A model generated the notes under the pieces. It saw only the letters and a list, made by a program, of their open reading frames with translations. It was not told where the DNA came from and searched no databases. From contig UQWD01000029.1 of the NCBI GenBank assembly GCA_900544555.1, forward strand, positions 1 to 20,470: DNA of 20,470 nt, read 5' to 3'. Positions 1-7,596 of the stretch are shown here, piece after piece (position 1 is the first letter of the stretch; every line of letters begins with the position of its first letter). Position numbers and translations under genes: made by a program. Origin of the DNA: an uncultured Eubacteriales bacterium (GTDB lineage Bacteria > Bacillota > Clostridia > Christensenellales > CAG-138).

Positions 1-130
1 TTTCGACTTTTTTTAAATGATTTCTACTTATTCCGATCTTTGTCAACTATTTTATACGGCGATGTTAGTCATTCACAGTAACATAAAAAGCTGTGCTGAA
101 TCATTCCGCTCCGTTAGTCGTTTAAAAGTT

Positions 131-164
131 GAAAAAACGCTGGCGCAAGTCGTACTGCGCCAGC
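131..164 (-). terminator. Intrinsic terminator of the 177-1190 hydrolase gene
   Basis: A perfect 9-bp stem (139-147 pairs with 156-164, loop of 8) is followed on the minus strand by six T residues (132-137 read as A on the plus strand). It lies just 12 bases past the stop codon of the minus-strand hydrolase. Confidence 0.85.
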
Positions 165-176
165 AGGGTAATCGAT

Positions 177-1190
177 TCAGTGCTGCTTTAACCAATATAC
201 GTAATCCGGCATCATTCCCCAATAAGGAAATGCGTGATCATGATCCATCTCGGGGAATAGCGTAAGCTTTACTTCTTTCCCCAGCGCGGCCATGGCGTTA
301 AACAGATCCTCCGAATGATGCACAAGGACAGTATTGTCGGCAGTGCCGTGCGCAATCCAAAGGGGCGTATTGATCTTTTCGGGCCAGCATACCGCGGATC
401 TCGCCTCGTATTCAACCCGGTGCGTTTCCGGCGTTCCGCCAATCATTGTATTAAGCGGGCCTTGCATAAAAAAACCTTCCTGATATAATTTAGCTATATT
501 TGTTGGCCCCGCCCCGGCTACGGCCGCGTCTATCCGGTCGTCGCGGCTCAGCACGATATAGGTTTGTGTTGCGCCGCGCGACCAGCCGAACATATAGATT
601 TTACCGTTTGTAAAGGTGAACTCTTCCGCTAAATCGATCAGCTTAATCACGTCATTCACATCCTCGCCGCCAAACCCGTCCTTGCCGGTGCTGCCGAGCC
701 CTCCTCCCCGGTATGTTGTAGCCAATATAATAAAACCGAATCGCGCGAAGTATTGTACATCCACGGATCGAAGCCCTCCATCAACTGCATGACCGCCCCG
801 GTTATAAATCAGCACGGGGTATTTCTTTTCCAGATAATCCTTTGGCGCGCAGATATACCCGCCTATCTCCTCCTCTCCGCTTCGATAACGGATATGGTAC
901 CACAGCACCTCGTCCGCTGGAACGCTCGGATAGGATCGGGCGTTTTTATACTCTATATACTCATGGTAATCCGCCCGTACGCCAATGCTCCCATTCTCCA
1001 TATCTCTCAGCTTGTCTACATACGCCTCATATTCCTGAAGGCTGATGACATCACCGTGCTGTGCCAGCTCATCCAGCGACTTGATTCCGCTTTCCTGTTC
1101 ATGAACGCCGCATGAGGGCAAAAGCCACGTTAGGATTACCACGGATACTACTATAATTGCCGCAATGATTTTCAGTTTTTTTACGTTCAT
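177..1190 (-). CDS. Secreted or lipid-anchored alpha/beta hydrolase, S9-peptidase-like
   Basis: A 337-residue protein with an alpha/beta hydrolase fold of the prolyl-oligopeptidase/acyl-peptidase type. Residues 8-26 form a hydrophobic export segment ending at Cys27 in LLPSC, an imperfect lipobox, so it is either a lipoprotein or a membrane-tethered enzyme acting outside the cell. The nucleophile elbow is GWSRGA with Ser204; the likely acid is Asp285 in HGTADNTV and the base is His319 in the C-terminal DHDH. An oxyanion-type segment YNRGGH lies at 129-134. The RBS AGGAAAGGGG sits just upstream of the ATG. It is a monocistronic unit with its own promoter (1322-1350) and terminator. The family includes peptidases and esterases, and the substrate cannot be read from the sequence. 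Confidence 0.88.
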   Translation of the reverse strand: MNVKKLKIIAAIIVVSVVILTWLLPSCGVHEQESGIKSLDELAQHGDVISLQEYEAYVDKLRDMENGSIGVRADYHEYIEYKNARSYPSVPADEVLWYHIRYRSGEEEIGGYICAPKDYLEKKYPVLIYNRGGHAVDGGLRSVDVQYFARFGFIILATTYRGGGLGSTGKDGFGGEDVNDVIKLIDLAEEFTFTNGKIYMFGWSRGATQTYIVLSRDDRIDAAVAGAGPTNIAKLYQEGFFMQGPLNTMIGGTPETHRVEYEARSAVCWPEKINTPLWIAHGTADNTVLVHHSEDLFNAMAALGKEVKLTLFPEMDHDHAFPYWGMMPDYVYWLKQH

Positions 1191-1302
1191 GCCTGTTCCC
1201 CTTTCCTAGAGCTCGGTTCTTAATGAAACTACATCAATTGCTGAACTTACCTGACGTTTTATGGCGGCGCCGGCCGCTTAATACAATACTTCTGATTACG
1301 TA

Positions 1303-1316
1303 TATACTCCAGTATA
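1303..1316. promoter_or_regulatory. Perfect palindrome at the hydrolase transcription start
   Basis: TATACTCCAGTATA is a perfect inverted repeat (6-bp arms, 2-bp centre). It lies 6-19 bases downstream of the predicted -10 box of the minus-strand hydrolase promoter, so it covers the probable start site. That position fits a repressor operator; the regulator is unknown. Confidence 0.4.
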
Positions 1317-1321
1317 AGTGA

Positions 1322-1350
1322 ATTATATGCCATATATAGGCAACGGTCAA
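1322..1350 (-). promoter_or_regulatory. Sigma-A-type promoter of the hydrolase gene
   Basis: On the minus strand the -35 box is TTGACC (1350-1345) and the -10 box is a consensus TATAAT (1327-1322), separated by 17 bp. It would give a leader of about 125 nt before the hydrolase start at 1190. Confidence 0.7.
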
Positions 1351-1402
1351 TACCTTTGTTTGATTATATGGCGTTATTATGTGATTGATATAAATTACAA
1401 AA

Positions 1403-1555
1403 TCATTCCTGCTTTTTACAGCTTTTTAGCACAGTGACTCTAAAAAGAGTATCTTCGTTCTCTACGAAAAAGCTTCAGAAACGATATTTTTGATAAATCA
1501 AAAGATATAAACCTGTCGTCAACAGCATTACAGGCTCGTTTGCAACAATATACGC
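1403..1555 (-). pseudogene. Decayed membrane-protein fragment
   Basis: Read on the minus strand, 1555-1475 encodes a hydrophobic helix followed by charged residues (ANEPVMLLTTGLYLLIYQKY) and then a stop. A second frame continues to 1403 with a hydrophilic tail ending KSCKKQE. The helix and tail look like the C-terminal end of a multi-spanning transporter, possibly MATE-like, but the match is too short to assign. There is no start codon or RBS, and a frame change is needed, so it is read as debris of a lost gene. Confidence 0.3.
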
Positions 1556-2202
1556 AGATTAAATTGCACTTATTAATCAGTTCAAAGTAAACCTTAAGCG
1601 GAAACTGGAATATTGAATTGAACCGGATTCAACCAACATTTTAAATTTTATAATAATCGGAAATACGCGTACTTAAAAATTCATGTGAAGCTTCATTTTA
1701 GATATTATCAACTCGTATAATCTTGAAGCGTTCATTTCACATCTATTTACTTGTGTTCATCAGCATTTACGAGAATACGCTGCTCAAGCAGTTCAGTTAT
1801 GACAAAACCCAATTGAGTACTGATTTGTTCCTCATCACTACCATCATATTTATTCTGCAGTTCGAATTCGATCTGCTTTTTCTGTTTTCCTGCTCTTATT
1901 ACCATATTACCTAAGCAGTCGGGTAGACTATCCCGCCATACTAAGCTCGCTCTGCCCGCGTATTACCCTAAACCGACGGTTTTACAGCGGGGCACAAAGC
2001 TTAATTAGTTCCATTTCTATTGTTTTGGCATGAACATCAATTCGGGCTGCATGATTAATTGGCCTTAAGGCGCTTAAAGCCTTCTGCACTCAGACCGCCG
2101 GCCGCGCATCTGCTTTTTAAACTGGGTATAATATAAACATCCCGCCCGCAAAACGGCTAACGTCAGGCGGAAAAATCAACCTCCCGCGTCCGTTCATTTA
2201 AC
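1556..2202. other. AT-rich non-genic stretch with coding debris
   Basis: Apart from the fragment at 1747-1905, no intact gene with a plausible RBS was found on either strand. The plus-strand open frame at 1723-1914 is hydrophobic, lacks an RBS, and lies opposite a more protein-like minus-strand frame. The stretch appears to be the remains of one or more minus-strand genes. Confidence 0.5.
1747..1905 (-). pseudogene. Small PqqD-like fragment
   Basis: The minus strand encodes 52 residues from ATG at 1905: an amphipathic, Glu/Lys-rich chain containing KYDGSDEEQI and then FVITELLEQRILVN. That pattern (YDG, then a helix ending in L-L-E-x-G/R-I-L-V) is what the C-terminal half of PqqD-type peptide chaperones of RiPP pathways looks like. 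The frame stays open upstream for 23 more codons without a start, and there is only a weak TAGGT in front of the ATG, so a truncated gene is more likely than a functional small one. The assignment is by eye and tentative. Confidence 0.35.
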
Positions 2203-2231
2203 TTGACATATTATCTGGACGCGCCTAAGAT
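2203..2231 (+). promoter_or_regulatory. Sigma-A-type promoter of the DUF3048 gene
   Basis: TTGACA (2203-2208) and TAAGAT (2226-2231) are separated by 17 bp. Transcription would start near 2238, giving a leader of about 30 nt. Confidence 0.75.
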
Positions 2232-2267
2232 GGGAATATTAATTAAAGAACGATGAAAGGTAGGGTT

Positions 2268-3368
2268 ATGATGAAGAAAATTCTGGCAGGAATGATGCTT
2301 ATGGCTTTATTGTTGAGCGGATGCTCAAAACAGCCCAATCCCGGAGAGCTTACGCAGCCCCCACAAACGCCGTCCGCAGCGCCAACAACGGATGCGACGG
2401 GTGAACCAACGCCGGATTTAAGCGTATACTCACCTACAACAGGCTTAGCGCTTAAAGAAGGCGCCGTATACAAACCCATTGCGGTAATGATCGAAAACGC
2501 TCCGGCCGCACGGCCTCAAACGGGGCTTCAGCAAGCGGATATTATATATGAAACTTGTGTGGAAAGCAGCGCTACGCGCATGATGTGCATATTTAATGAT
2601 GAATATCCCGTTGTAGCCGGCCCGATGCGTTCGGTAAGGATATATTTTATTAATATTCAGCGCGAATGGGATTCGCCTCTCGTACACTTCGGCGGGCCGA
2701 GCAACGAGGAAAAGCCCGTATCATATGTATATGGCAAAAACGCGGAGCATATTAAGGTGCGCGTTGACGGCGTAAAGGGTAAATGGGAAAAATACTTTTG
2801 GCGCTCAAGCGATCGTAAAGCGCCGCATAACGCCTATACCAACGTACAGCGCATATATGACGAGCTGTATAACTACGAACCGCAGTATAACGGCCCGTTT
2901 GCTTTTAATGCAAATGTATCATACGATAGCGGCGCGGCATTCTCCAAGGTGGGGCTCTCCTTCCAGACGGATAACCCTGAGCATACCGAATTCAAGTATG
3001 ACGCGGATTCAGGGAAGCTTATGCGATATGTGAACGGTAAAGAGTTTATGGTGCGTACTGTAACCAAGGATTCAACGGGAAAAGAGCATACGGAAACCTC
3101 TCAATTTCACGCTACCAACCTCATAGTACAGTACGCCAAGGAGTATATTATTCCGAATGATTATAGCGGTCGGCGTATGGTGGAGGTTGTCGGTTCAGGC
3201 AAATGCGATTATTTTGTCGCCGGCCGCCATATCACCGGAACATGGGAGCGCAAAAGCCTCGATGAACCAACGCGTTATTACCTGAGCAACGGCAGCCCGC
3301 TCGTTTTGCGCCCCGGCAATACCTGGGTAGCAATTCAGCCGGATGATGGCAAGGTCGCCATAAGCTGA
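2268..3368 (+). CDS. DUF3048 (YerB-type) lipoprotein
   Basis: A 366-residue protein. The start at 2268 is chosen over the upstream ATG at 2253 because AAGGTAGGG ends 2 bases before it, and because it leaves a compact signal peptide, MMKK plus a hydrophobic core, ending in the lipobox LLSGC (lipidated Cys19). A Pro/Thr-rich linker (about residues 20-55) leads into the DUF3048 N-terminal domain, recognisable from PIAVMIENAPAARPQTGLQQ and AGPMRSVR. The DUF3048 C-terminal domain follows, ending in GTWERKS...LRPGNTWV. Family members are extracytoplasmic lipoproteins of Firmicutes (B. subtilis YerB) of unclear function; a role at the cell wall or in spore-related surface processes is only conjecture. 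It is monocistronic, with divergent and convergent neighbours unrelated to it. Confidence 0.93.
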   Translation: MMKKILAGMMLMALLLSGCSKQPNPGELTQPPQTPSAAPTTDATGEPTPDLSVYSPTTGLALKEGAVYKPIAVMIENAPAARPQTGLQQADIIYETCVESSATRMMCIFNDEYPVVAGPMRSVRIYFINIQREWDSPLVHFGGPSNEEKPVSYVYGKNAEHIKVRVDGVKGKWEKYFWRSSDRKAPHNAYTNVQRIYDELYNYEPQYNGPFAFNANVSYDSGAAFSKVGLSFQTDNPEHTEFKYDADSGKLMRYVNGKEFMVRTVTKDSTGKEHTETSQFHATNLIVQYAKEYIIPNDYSGRRMVEVVGSGKCDYFVAGRHITGTWERKSLDEPTRYYLSNGSPLVLRPGNTWVAIQPDDGKVAIS

Positions 3369-3549
3369 TAATAAATCAGATTCAAACCCCGGCTTTTACG
3401 GGCAAAGCAAACAACCCGTGCGTTCTGGTTAACAGCACGTTAAATCAGGCGGCGTCTCACGCGGCGAAAACTTCTAAGGGCTATACCCGACCGGCGCTCA
3501 TGTAATCCAAACCGGATTGTGGCAGCGGTTGTGCTTTTCTAGCCATTTA

Positions 3550-3590
3550 CAAAAAACAGGCTCCCCTCGGTTTTACCGATGGGAGCCTGT
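3550..3590 (-). terminator. Intrinsic terminator of the M20 peptidase gene
   Basis: A 10-bp perfect outer stem (3556-3565 with 3581-3590) and a 4-bp inner stem TCGG/CCGA are followed on the minus strand by a run of T (3550-3556). It lies about 70 bases past the peptidase stop codon. The nearly symmetric stem might also stop plus-strand transcripts from 3368, but no T-run is present on that side. Confidence 0.85.
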
Positions 3591-3657
3591 CTGTCTACCC
3601 CTGATTGTTAAGGTTTATCATCCTGCTGTTAACACGTTGCATACCCGCGCTGAAACT

Positions 3658-4761
3658 TCAGCTAACCGATAGCGCAATATTCATTACCAAGCGTGCGGTC
3701 GTCTCTAAATCGTCAACGGCAATATGCTCGGTTACGCTGTGAGCATCCTTCATGCCGATACCTATATTTACCGCCTCTATTCCATTCGCGTTGAGCCAGG
3801 TCGCGTCGCTGCCCCCAAAGGTTCTGTCCACGCAGCCTTCTACGCCAATGTCATTGAGCGCTTTTCGTATTAAGCAAATTAGCGAGCCGTTTTCCGGCAC
3901 GTGAAGCACGCTTGAATGGCGTTCCGGTTCAAATGAATAACTCGCCCCATATAGATCGCAGGCGTCCTTGACAGCCTTCTCCGCCGCCTTCAAATGCTTA
4001 TCCAAAGTTGCTTCGCTAAAAGAACGAATCTCCATATTGAAAGAAGCCAGTGACGGCACCACATTCGTCTTTCCGGGCGCGAGCATGTTCGCGATATTCA
4101 TTACGCTCTCATCATCCACATACCCGCAGGGGATGGATGAGATTGCGGCGGCGGCGGCCTTTAAGGCATGCACGCCCTCGTTGGGCGCGATACCCGCGTG
4201 GGCGCTTTTGCCCGTTATCTTTACAAGTATGCGGATGTTGGCCGGCGCCCTGTTTATGATGCTCCCCACCGCTGGGCCTGAATCCAGCACAACTGCCTGA
4301 CGGCTTGAGAATGCGGAGTAATCCGCATGCTTGGAGCCCATCAGACCCAGCTCCTCGCAGATCGTAAATAGCGCTTCAACGGGGCGGTGCGCTAAATCGT
4401 GTTCGGTCAGGCTTTCAAACGCTTCCATAATAGCCGCAACGCCCGCTTTATCATCCGCGCCCAGCACCGTATCCCCGCCGGAACGTATAACGCCTCCATC
4501 AAGCACGGGTTTTATTCCCTTCCCAGGGGACACGGTATCCAAATGTGCGCAAAAAAGTATGGGCTCTCCATGCCCCGGAAGGGAGGCGCGTATATTCCAT
4601 CCGTTTGAACCGCATTTCTCCCCTGACTCATCGCGGTCCACCCGGACTCCCATCTCTTTAAGTTCGTCTTCGAGCATTAAGCAGAACTCCCGCTCATCCC
4701 TGGATTCGCTAGCGCATGTAACATACCTCAAAAACCGCTGCGTAAGCCGCTCTTTGTTCAT
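3658..4761 (-). CDS. M20 metallopeptidase, peptidase T-like
   Basis: A 367-residue cytoplasmic di-zinc aminopeptidase of the M20 family (PepT-like subgroup), expected to act on short peptides. The ATG at 4761 is used because GGGAAGG lies just upstream; a longer frame to 4809 has no such site. Metal and catalytic residues are visible: His73 and Asp75 in CAHLDTVSPG, bridging Asp103 in GADDKAG, general base Glu136 with Glu137 in CEELG, Asp160 in LDSG, and His341 in DAHSVTEH. The insertion between about 178 and 285 is the lid/dimerisation domain, with the family motif GKSAHAG. The length is slightly below E. coli PepT (about 408) and fits the short PepT-like clade. It ends in its own terminator; a weak promoter lies upstream. 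Confidence 0.92.
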   Translation of the reverse strand: MNKERLTQRFLRYVTCASESRDEREFCLMLEDELKEMGVRVDRDESGEKCGSNGWNIRASLPGHGEPILFCAHLDTVSPGKGIKPVLDGGVIRSGGDTVLGADDKAGVAAIMEAFESLTEHDLAHRPVEALFTICEELGLMGSKHADYSAFSSRQAVVLDSGPAVGSIINRAPANIRILVKITGKSAHAGIAPNEGVHALKAAAAAISSIPCGYVDDESVMNIANMLAPGKTNVVPSLASFNMEIRSFSEATLDKHLKAAEKAVKDACDLYGASYSFEPERHSSVLHVPENGSLICLIRKALNDIGVEGCVDRTFGGSDATWLNANGIEAVNIGIGMKDAHSVTEHIAVDDLETTARLVMNIALSVS

Positions 4762-4854
4762 GATACCTTCCCTTTCGTTCAGGCTGTTAATAAGGCGACG
4801 CACCCACATATTGACGGATGAACTCAGTGCTCGCTCACCCGAAAGTATATGGGG

Positions 4855-4883
4855 ATAATCAAGCTCTTATAAAGCCTTCTCAA
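4855..4883 (-). promoter_or_regulatory. Possible promoter of the M20 peptidase gene
   Basis: On the minus strand TTGAGA (4883-4878) and GATTAT (4860-4855) are separated by 17 bp, about 90 bases upstream of the peptidase start. The -10 box is poor, so read-through from the zinc-ribbon pair upstream is an alternative. Confidence 0.35.
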
Positions 4884-4892
4884 TATATACTG

Positions 4893-5348
4893 TTATTTTA
4901 TGAATTTTAGTTTGCCTATCAGGGGCAGTTCGGTTGCCTGGCCCTGAGCGGCATATACTATCCCGAGTATGGAAAACACGGCGAACCCAACATAACCCAG
5001 GCCCAATATAGCCTCCATTATCACGCCAAGCACAGGGCTTAGCGCCCAAAAAACTATTTTAATTATCGAATGGGCAACGCAGTATATCCCCTCAATTATC
5101 AAAAGGTTTGTTCCCTGCTTTGCATGGAACTGCGCGTATGGCGATTCCTTGCAGGCGAACAGGGGGATAAGTGCCAGCAGCGAGATGTATGAGAGTATCG
5201 CCATAGCCTTGTTTTGAACGATATCGTTTTCATCGTAGCCGCCCTCTTGCCGCGGTTTCGCGGCGCCGGAGCCAACCGGCCTTCCGCAAGTTGGGCAATA
5301 ATTGACGTTATCATCAATTTTGGCCCCGCAATTTCCGCAAAAGCTCAT
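4893..5348 (-). CDS. Zinc-ribbon membrane protein with DUF4870-like domain
   Basis: A 151-residue protein. The ATG at 5348 is preferred because GGAGG lies 8 bases upstream, while the in-frame ATG at 5363 would overlap that site. It begins with a zinc ribbon (Cys4, Cys7, Cys18, Cys21; pattern CGxCG...CPxCG) and a short polar linker. The C-terminal domain has membrane segments around residues 48-65, 82-102 and 108-134. The segment YAQFHAKQGTNLLI is typical of DUF4870/TMEM-type small membrane proteins. The function of the family is unknown. It follows another zinc-ribbon membrane protein by 28 bases, so the two are probably one operon. Confidence 0.8.
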   Translation of the reverse strand: MSFCGNCGAKIDDNVNYCPTCGRPVGSGAAKPRQEGGYDENDIVQNKAMAILSYISLLALIPLFACKESPYAQFHAKQGTNLLIIEGIYCVAHSIIKIVFWALSPVLGVIMEAILGLGYVGFAVFSILGIVYAAQGQATELPLIGKLKFIK

Positions 5349-5376
5349 GTTCATTACCTCCATATAAAACTAAGTC

Positions 5377-5928
5377 TTAAATCATTTTGGTTAGCATGTT
5401 CAAATACCGGCTGAGCGTATCCGCATAAACCACCACGAGTATGCCTAAAATCAGCACTATAACAACGGTTACAATCAATACGTAAAGCAGATAACCGCGA
5501 GCAAGCTTAACCTTGCTCTGTATGCCGGAGCCGCCGCATGCCCATACGATTGTTATAATCAGGCCAATCACGGGCAAGCCCATCAAGATCAGCGCGCCGA
5601 GATACCCGCCTGTCCCCAAAACCTTTGCCGGTTCCAGCTCGGGCTCTGCCGTCTCCTGCCGTACCGTTTCGGCATAAGCCGCATAATTGTTTGAATACAC
5701 GCCATCTTCGCTGCCATAGCTGCTCTGACGCTGGGCGGCCGCCTGATGGCTGATCCGTCCGGGCTGCGCCCCGGCCTGAACGTTTATCGCTTTCATCGGG
5801 CTTTGCACATCGTTAGCTTCATGCGCCTCGTGCTGCATCGGCCGCGTATCTGTAACCGGCATTCCACAACTGGTACAATAGCTCATCCCATTCGGTATCG
5901 TTTCGCCGCATCGTTTGCAATCTATCAT
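5377..5928 (-). CDS. Zinc-ribbon membrane protein, two C-terminal helices
   Basis: A 183-residue protein with a strong RBS (AAGGGGGG) before the ATG. An N-terminal zinc ribbon (Cys4, Cys7, Cys18, Cys21) is followed by about 80 residues of low-complexity, His/Gln/Ala-rich linker. Two membrane helices lie at about 107-130 and 146-169, and a short amphipathic tail follows. The zinc ribbon would face the cytoplasm if the helices form a hairpin. No enzymatic motif is seen. Its layout mirrors that of the downstream gene, so the pair may form a complex; the role is unknown. Confidence 0.75.
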   Translation of the reverse strand: MIDCKRCGETIPNGMSYCTSCGMPVTDTRPMQHEAHEANDVQSPMKAINVQAGAQPGRISHQAAAQRQSSYGSEDGVYSNNYAAYAETVRQETAEPELEPAKVLGTGGYLGALILMGLPVIGLIITIVWACGGSGIQSKVKLARGYLLYVLIVTVVIVLILGILVVVYADTLSRYLNMLTKMI

Positions 5929-6004
5929 AGTACCCCCCCTTTAATTGATCCTTCTAAAAACGCCGCTAATAAGCATCCTATTTTAATAGGGGCTAAACTG
6001 CTTC

Positions 6005-6018
6005 AAACGCAAACGTTT
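6005..6018. promoter_or_regulatory. Inverted repeat in the leader of the zinc-ribbon operon
   Basis: AAACG-CAAA-CGTTT is a perfect 5-bp inverted repeat about 80 bases upstream of the start at 5928, where an operator could lie. It loosely resembles LacI-family (CcpA-like) half-sites, but it is too short to call. Confidence 0.25.
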
Positions 6019-6444
6019 TAATATCATTTTCCTGTTTATAATCACATTTTTTGCTTCCACAATCACAAGCAATATATTTATCCTAACATAACAACGGCTT
6101 ACCGTAAACAATAACCTTCATGACGCTCTTAAAATAGAGAACGGCGGAGAGTTAACGTTAAAGTAAATCTTTTCATCATGGCGATTGATATAAAAAACTG
6201 TACGTATCCAGAATGGCAGCAATAGCGCTTAGGATAACAACGCAATAGATTCAAGCGGGGGGATTACGGCAGATACAAACAAGTGTTTTTCAGCTCTCCT
6301 GAGTTTCTACCACTTAAGAAGCACCTGAAGCAAACGATTATAGATAAATCCGCTCATATTACATCCTCTTGAATATGAACTAATCAATCAATAGATTCAA
6401 CAATAACTTAGCAGCTTAAATCGCTTTGTGCCGAAGAAAATTGC

Positions 6445-6499
6445 ACGCTAAATATAGTGTCTTTAGCGTTGCAGTTAAAAAGAAACGATGCGTTTCTTT
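6445..6499. repeat. Two adjacent perfect hairpins
   Basis: ACGCTAAA (6445-6452) pairs with TTTAGCGT (6462-6469). Ten bases further on, AAAGAAACG (6479-6487) pairs with CGTTTCTTT (6491-6499). Neither has a clear T-run. They lie in a region without genes and could be a relic of a terminator or of a mobile element. Confidence 0.4.
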
Positions 6500-6632
6500 A
6501 GATCTGCCTGTGATGTTTTTACTTGACTAAGTCGAGCTGCTTCAAGCAATGACTCACAGGGCGCAGAGCAGGGGGCTAAAAATAAACAGGATTTGAAGTT
6601 TTTAAGTTAAAGCACTATAATCTCACAAGCTA

Positions 6633-6767
6633 ATGCAACAACAAAAATCCAACGGCGCAGGCGATGGTCTTTCATATGCGGCAAGCCTTAAAATAAGGCT
6701 CATGCAACGGATGGAAGCCGCAGAGGATTCACCTTATAAGGGTATTAGAATCCCTCAAATAACTTAG
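6633..6767 (+). CDS. Possible small hypothetical protein
   Basis: A 44-residue open frame starts at ATG 6633. The composition is protein-like: a polar start, a helix with SLKIRLMQRMEAAEDS, and a YKGIRIPQIT tail. No RBS is visible in front, and a stop lies six codons upstream. It could be a remnant or a small gene translated weakly. No family is recognised. Confidence 0.22.
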   Translation: MQQQKSNGAGDGLSYAASLKIRLMQRMEAAEDSPYKGIRIPQIT

Positions 6768-6948
6768 TCGTATGCCTTGGCTGATTGTATGAGCTCAAAT
6801 ATCCTTTGCAGTCTTTTTGGAATTTCCCCATCTATGTATACATCATATTTCCGGCGCAAAAGTTTTTTGACCGACTATATTGAACAGCGGGTTCTTCATA
6901 ATATTCCAACTTACTGGCACGCCTATCTAGTGAGATTTCCATCAACAT
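6764..6948 (-). pseudogene. Frameshifted hypothetical coding fragment
   Basis: The minus strand from ATG 6948 reads MEISLDRRASKLEYYEEPAV and more. After the run of six A residues near 6870 a neighbouring frame continues with KKLLRRKYDVYIDGEIPKRL and a short helix, stopping at 6764. Both halves are charged and protein-like, and they join only if one base in the A-run is added or lost. No RBS precedes it and no family is recognised. The overlapping plus-strand frame at 6777-7037 looks random. Confidence 0.3.
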
Positions 6949-7037
6949 GCGCAAATAATCGGGTGCTTCTCAGATCCATGATTCTCTCTAATTACAAGCT
7001 TAAATCGCGATCGTCTCTCTTAGATATTGAACTCTAA

Positions 7038-7260
7038 ATGAGCTTTAGTTAAACTTTTTATCAACCGTTCTTTTGTTATTTTGTTTATTTGATAAATCAG
7101 TAAAAATATCATGTGATAGATGTATATCATAATTTAAAATTACGTTTTTAAAATAACTCGAAACCTCTTCAACTATTTTAATTAATCCATGGAGAGAAAT
7201 AGAGGAACAAACGGCAGTTAAATAAGATGATTACAAAACAGAAAGAATAACAAATCCCAG
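7038..7260. other. AT-rich stretch without visible features
   Basis: No open frame with an RBS, no strong hairpin and no promoter-like pair of boxes was convincing here. Confidence 0.4.
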
Positions 7261-7484
7261 CATAGCCGGGGGATACAGCCTGTCAAGAAACCCGGGGGTT
7301 GGTTGATCCCAACCCCCATAGGCTTTCAGCCGAACCTGACGACATATGCGTCAGATTGGAATGCCTTGCGCAGCAAGGGTTTCTTTGCACGGGGCGCTGA
7401 CCGCGCCAATATAAAAGCGCTCCGTGTTAACTCGAAAAACGTAGCGCAGCCACTTTTCAGACACACTGAAAATCCCCCGGCTAT
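7261..7484. repeat. Highly structured element bounded by 14-bp inverted repeats
   Basis: CATAGCCGGGGGAT at the left end is matched exactly by its reverse complement at the right end. Between them lie several hairpins in series: GGGGGTTGG/CCCAACCCCC near 7292-7315, CTGACG/CGTCAG near 7336-7354, CCTTG/CAAGG near 7363-7380, and TTTTCAG/CTGAAAA near 7454-7474. A 50-base part (about 7419-7470) recurs in inverted orientation at the window end. It carries no protein-coding frame of note. It may be a MITE-like element, a structured end of the adjoining IS200-type element, or a structured RNA. Confidence 0.65.
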
Positions 7485-7596
7485 GTTGGTGGTATTTTAT
7501 TATAAGGGTATAACCCTTTGATACTAGCCACGCCTCACGCGGCGTTGGTATGGCCTGACCTTTGCACAGGCTTGATACCTACGGCTCGTAAGCGGG

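Larger units (their letters stand above)
5941..6632. other. Gene-poor stretch with coding debris and hairpins
   Basis: No intact gene was found. A minus-strand frame at about 6125-6232 encodes about 35 residues with a hydrophobic start (LLLPFWIRTVFYI) but has no start or RBS. The first 150 bases should contain the promoter of the zinc-ribbon pair; the best candidate is a poor TTGTGG/TATAAA with 16-bp spacing on the minus strand. Confidence 0.4.

Noticed and set aside
1723..1914. 63-residue hydrophobic plus-strand open frame
   Set aside because: No RBS, low-complexity Leu/Phe/Ile from AT-rich DNA, and the opposite strand gives a more protein-like chain.
4331..4858. 175-residue plus-strand open frame
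   Set aside because: Shadow of the M20 peptidase gene with Ser/Pro-rich random composition.
6777..7037. 86-residue plus-strand open frame
   Set aside because: No RBS, random composition, and overlapped by a minus-strand fragment with better coding character.
7261..7484. Structured element considered as a CRISPR or an attachment site
   Set aside because: The hairpins differ from one another and are not evenly spaced repeats, and no integrase gene lies nearby.
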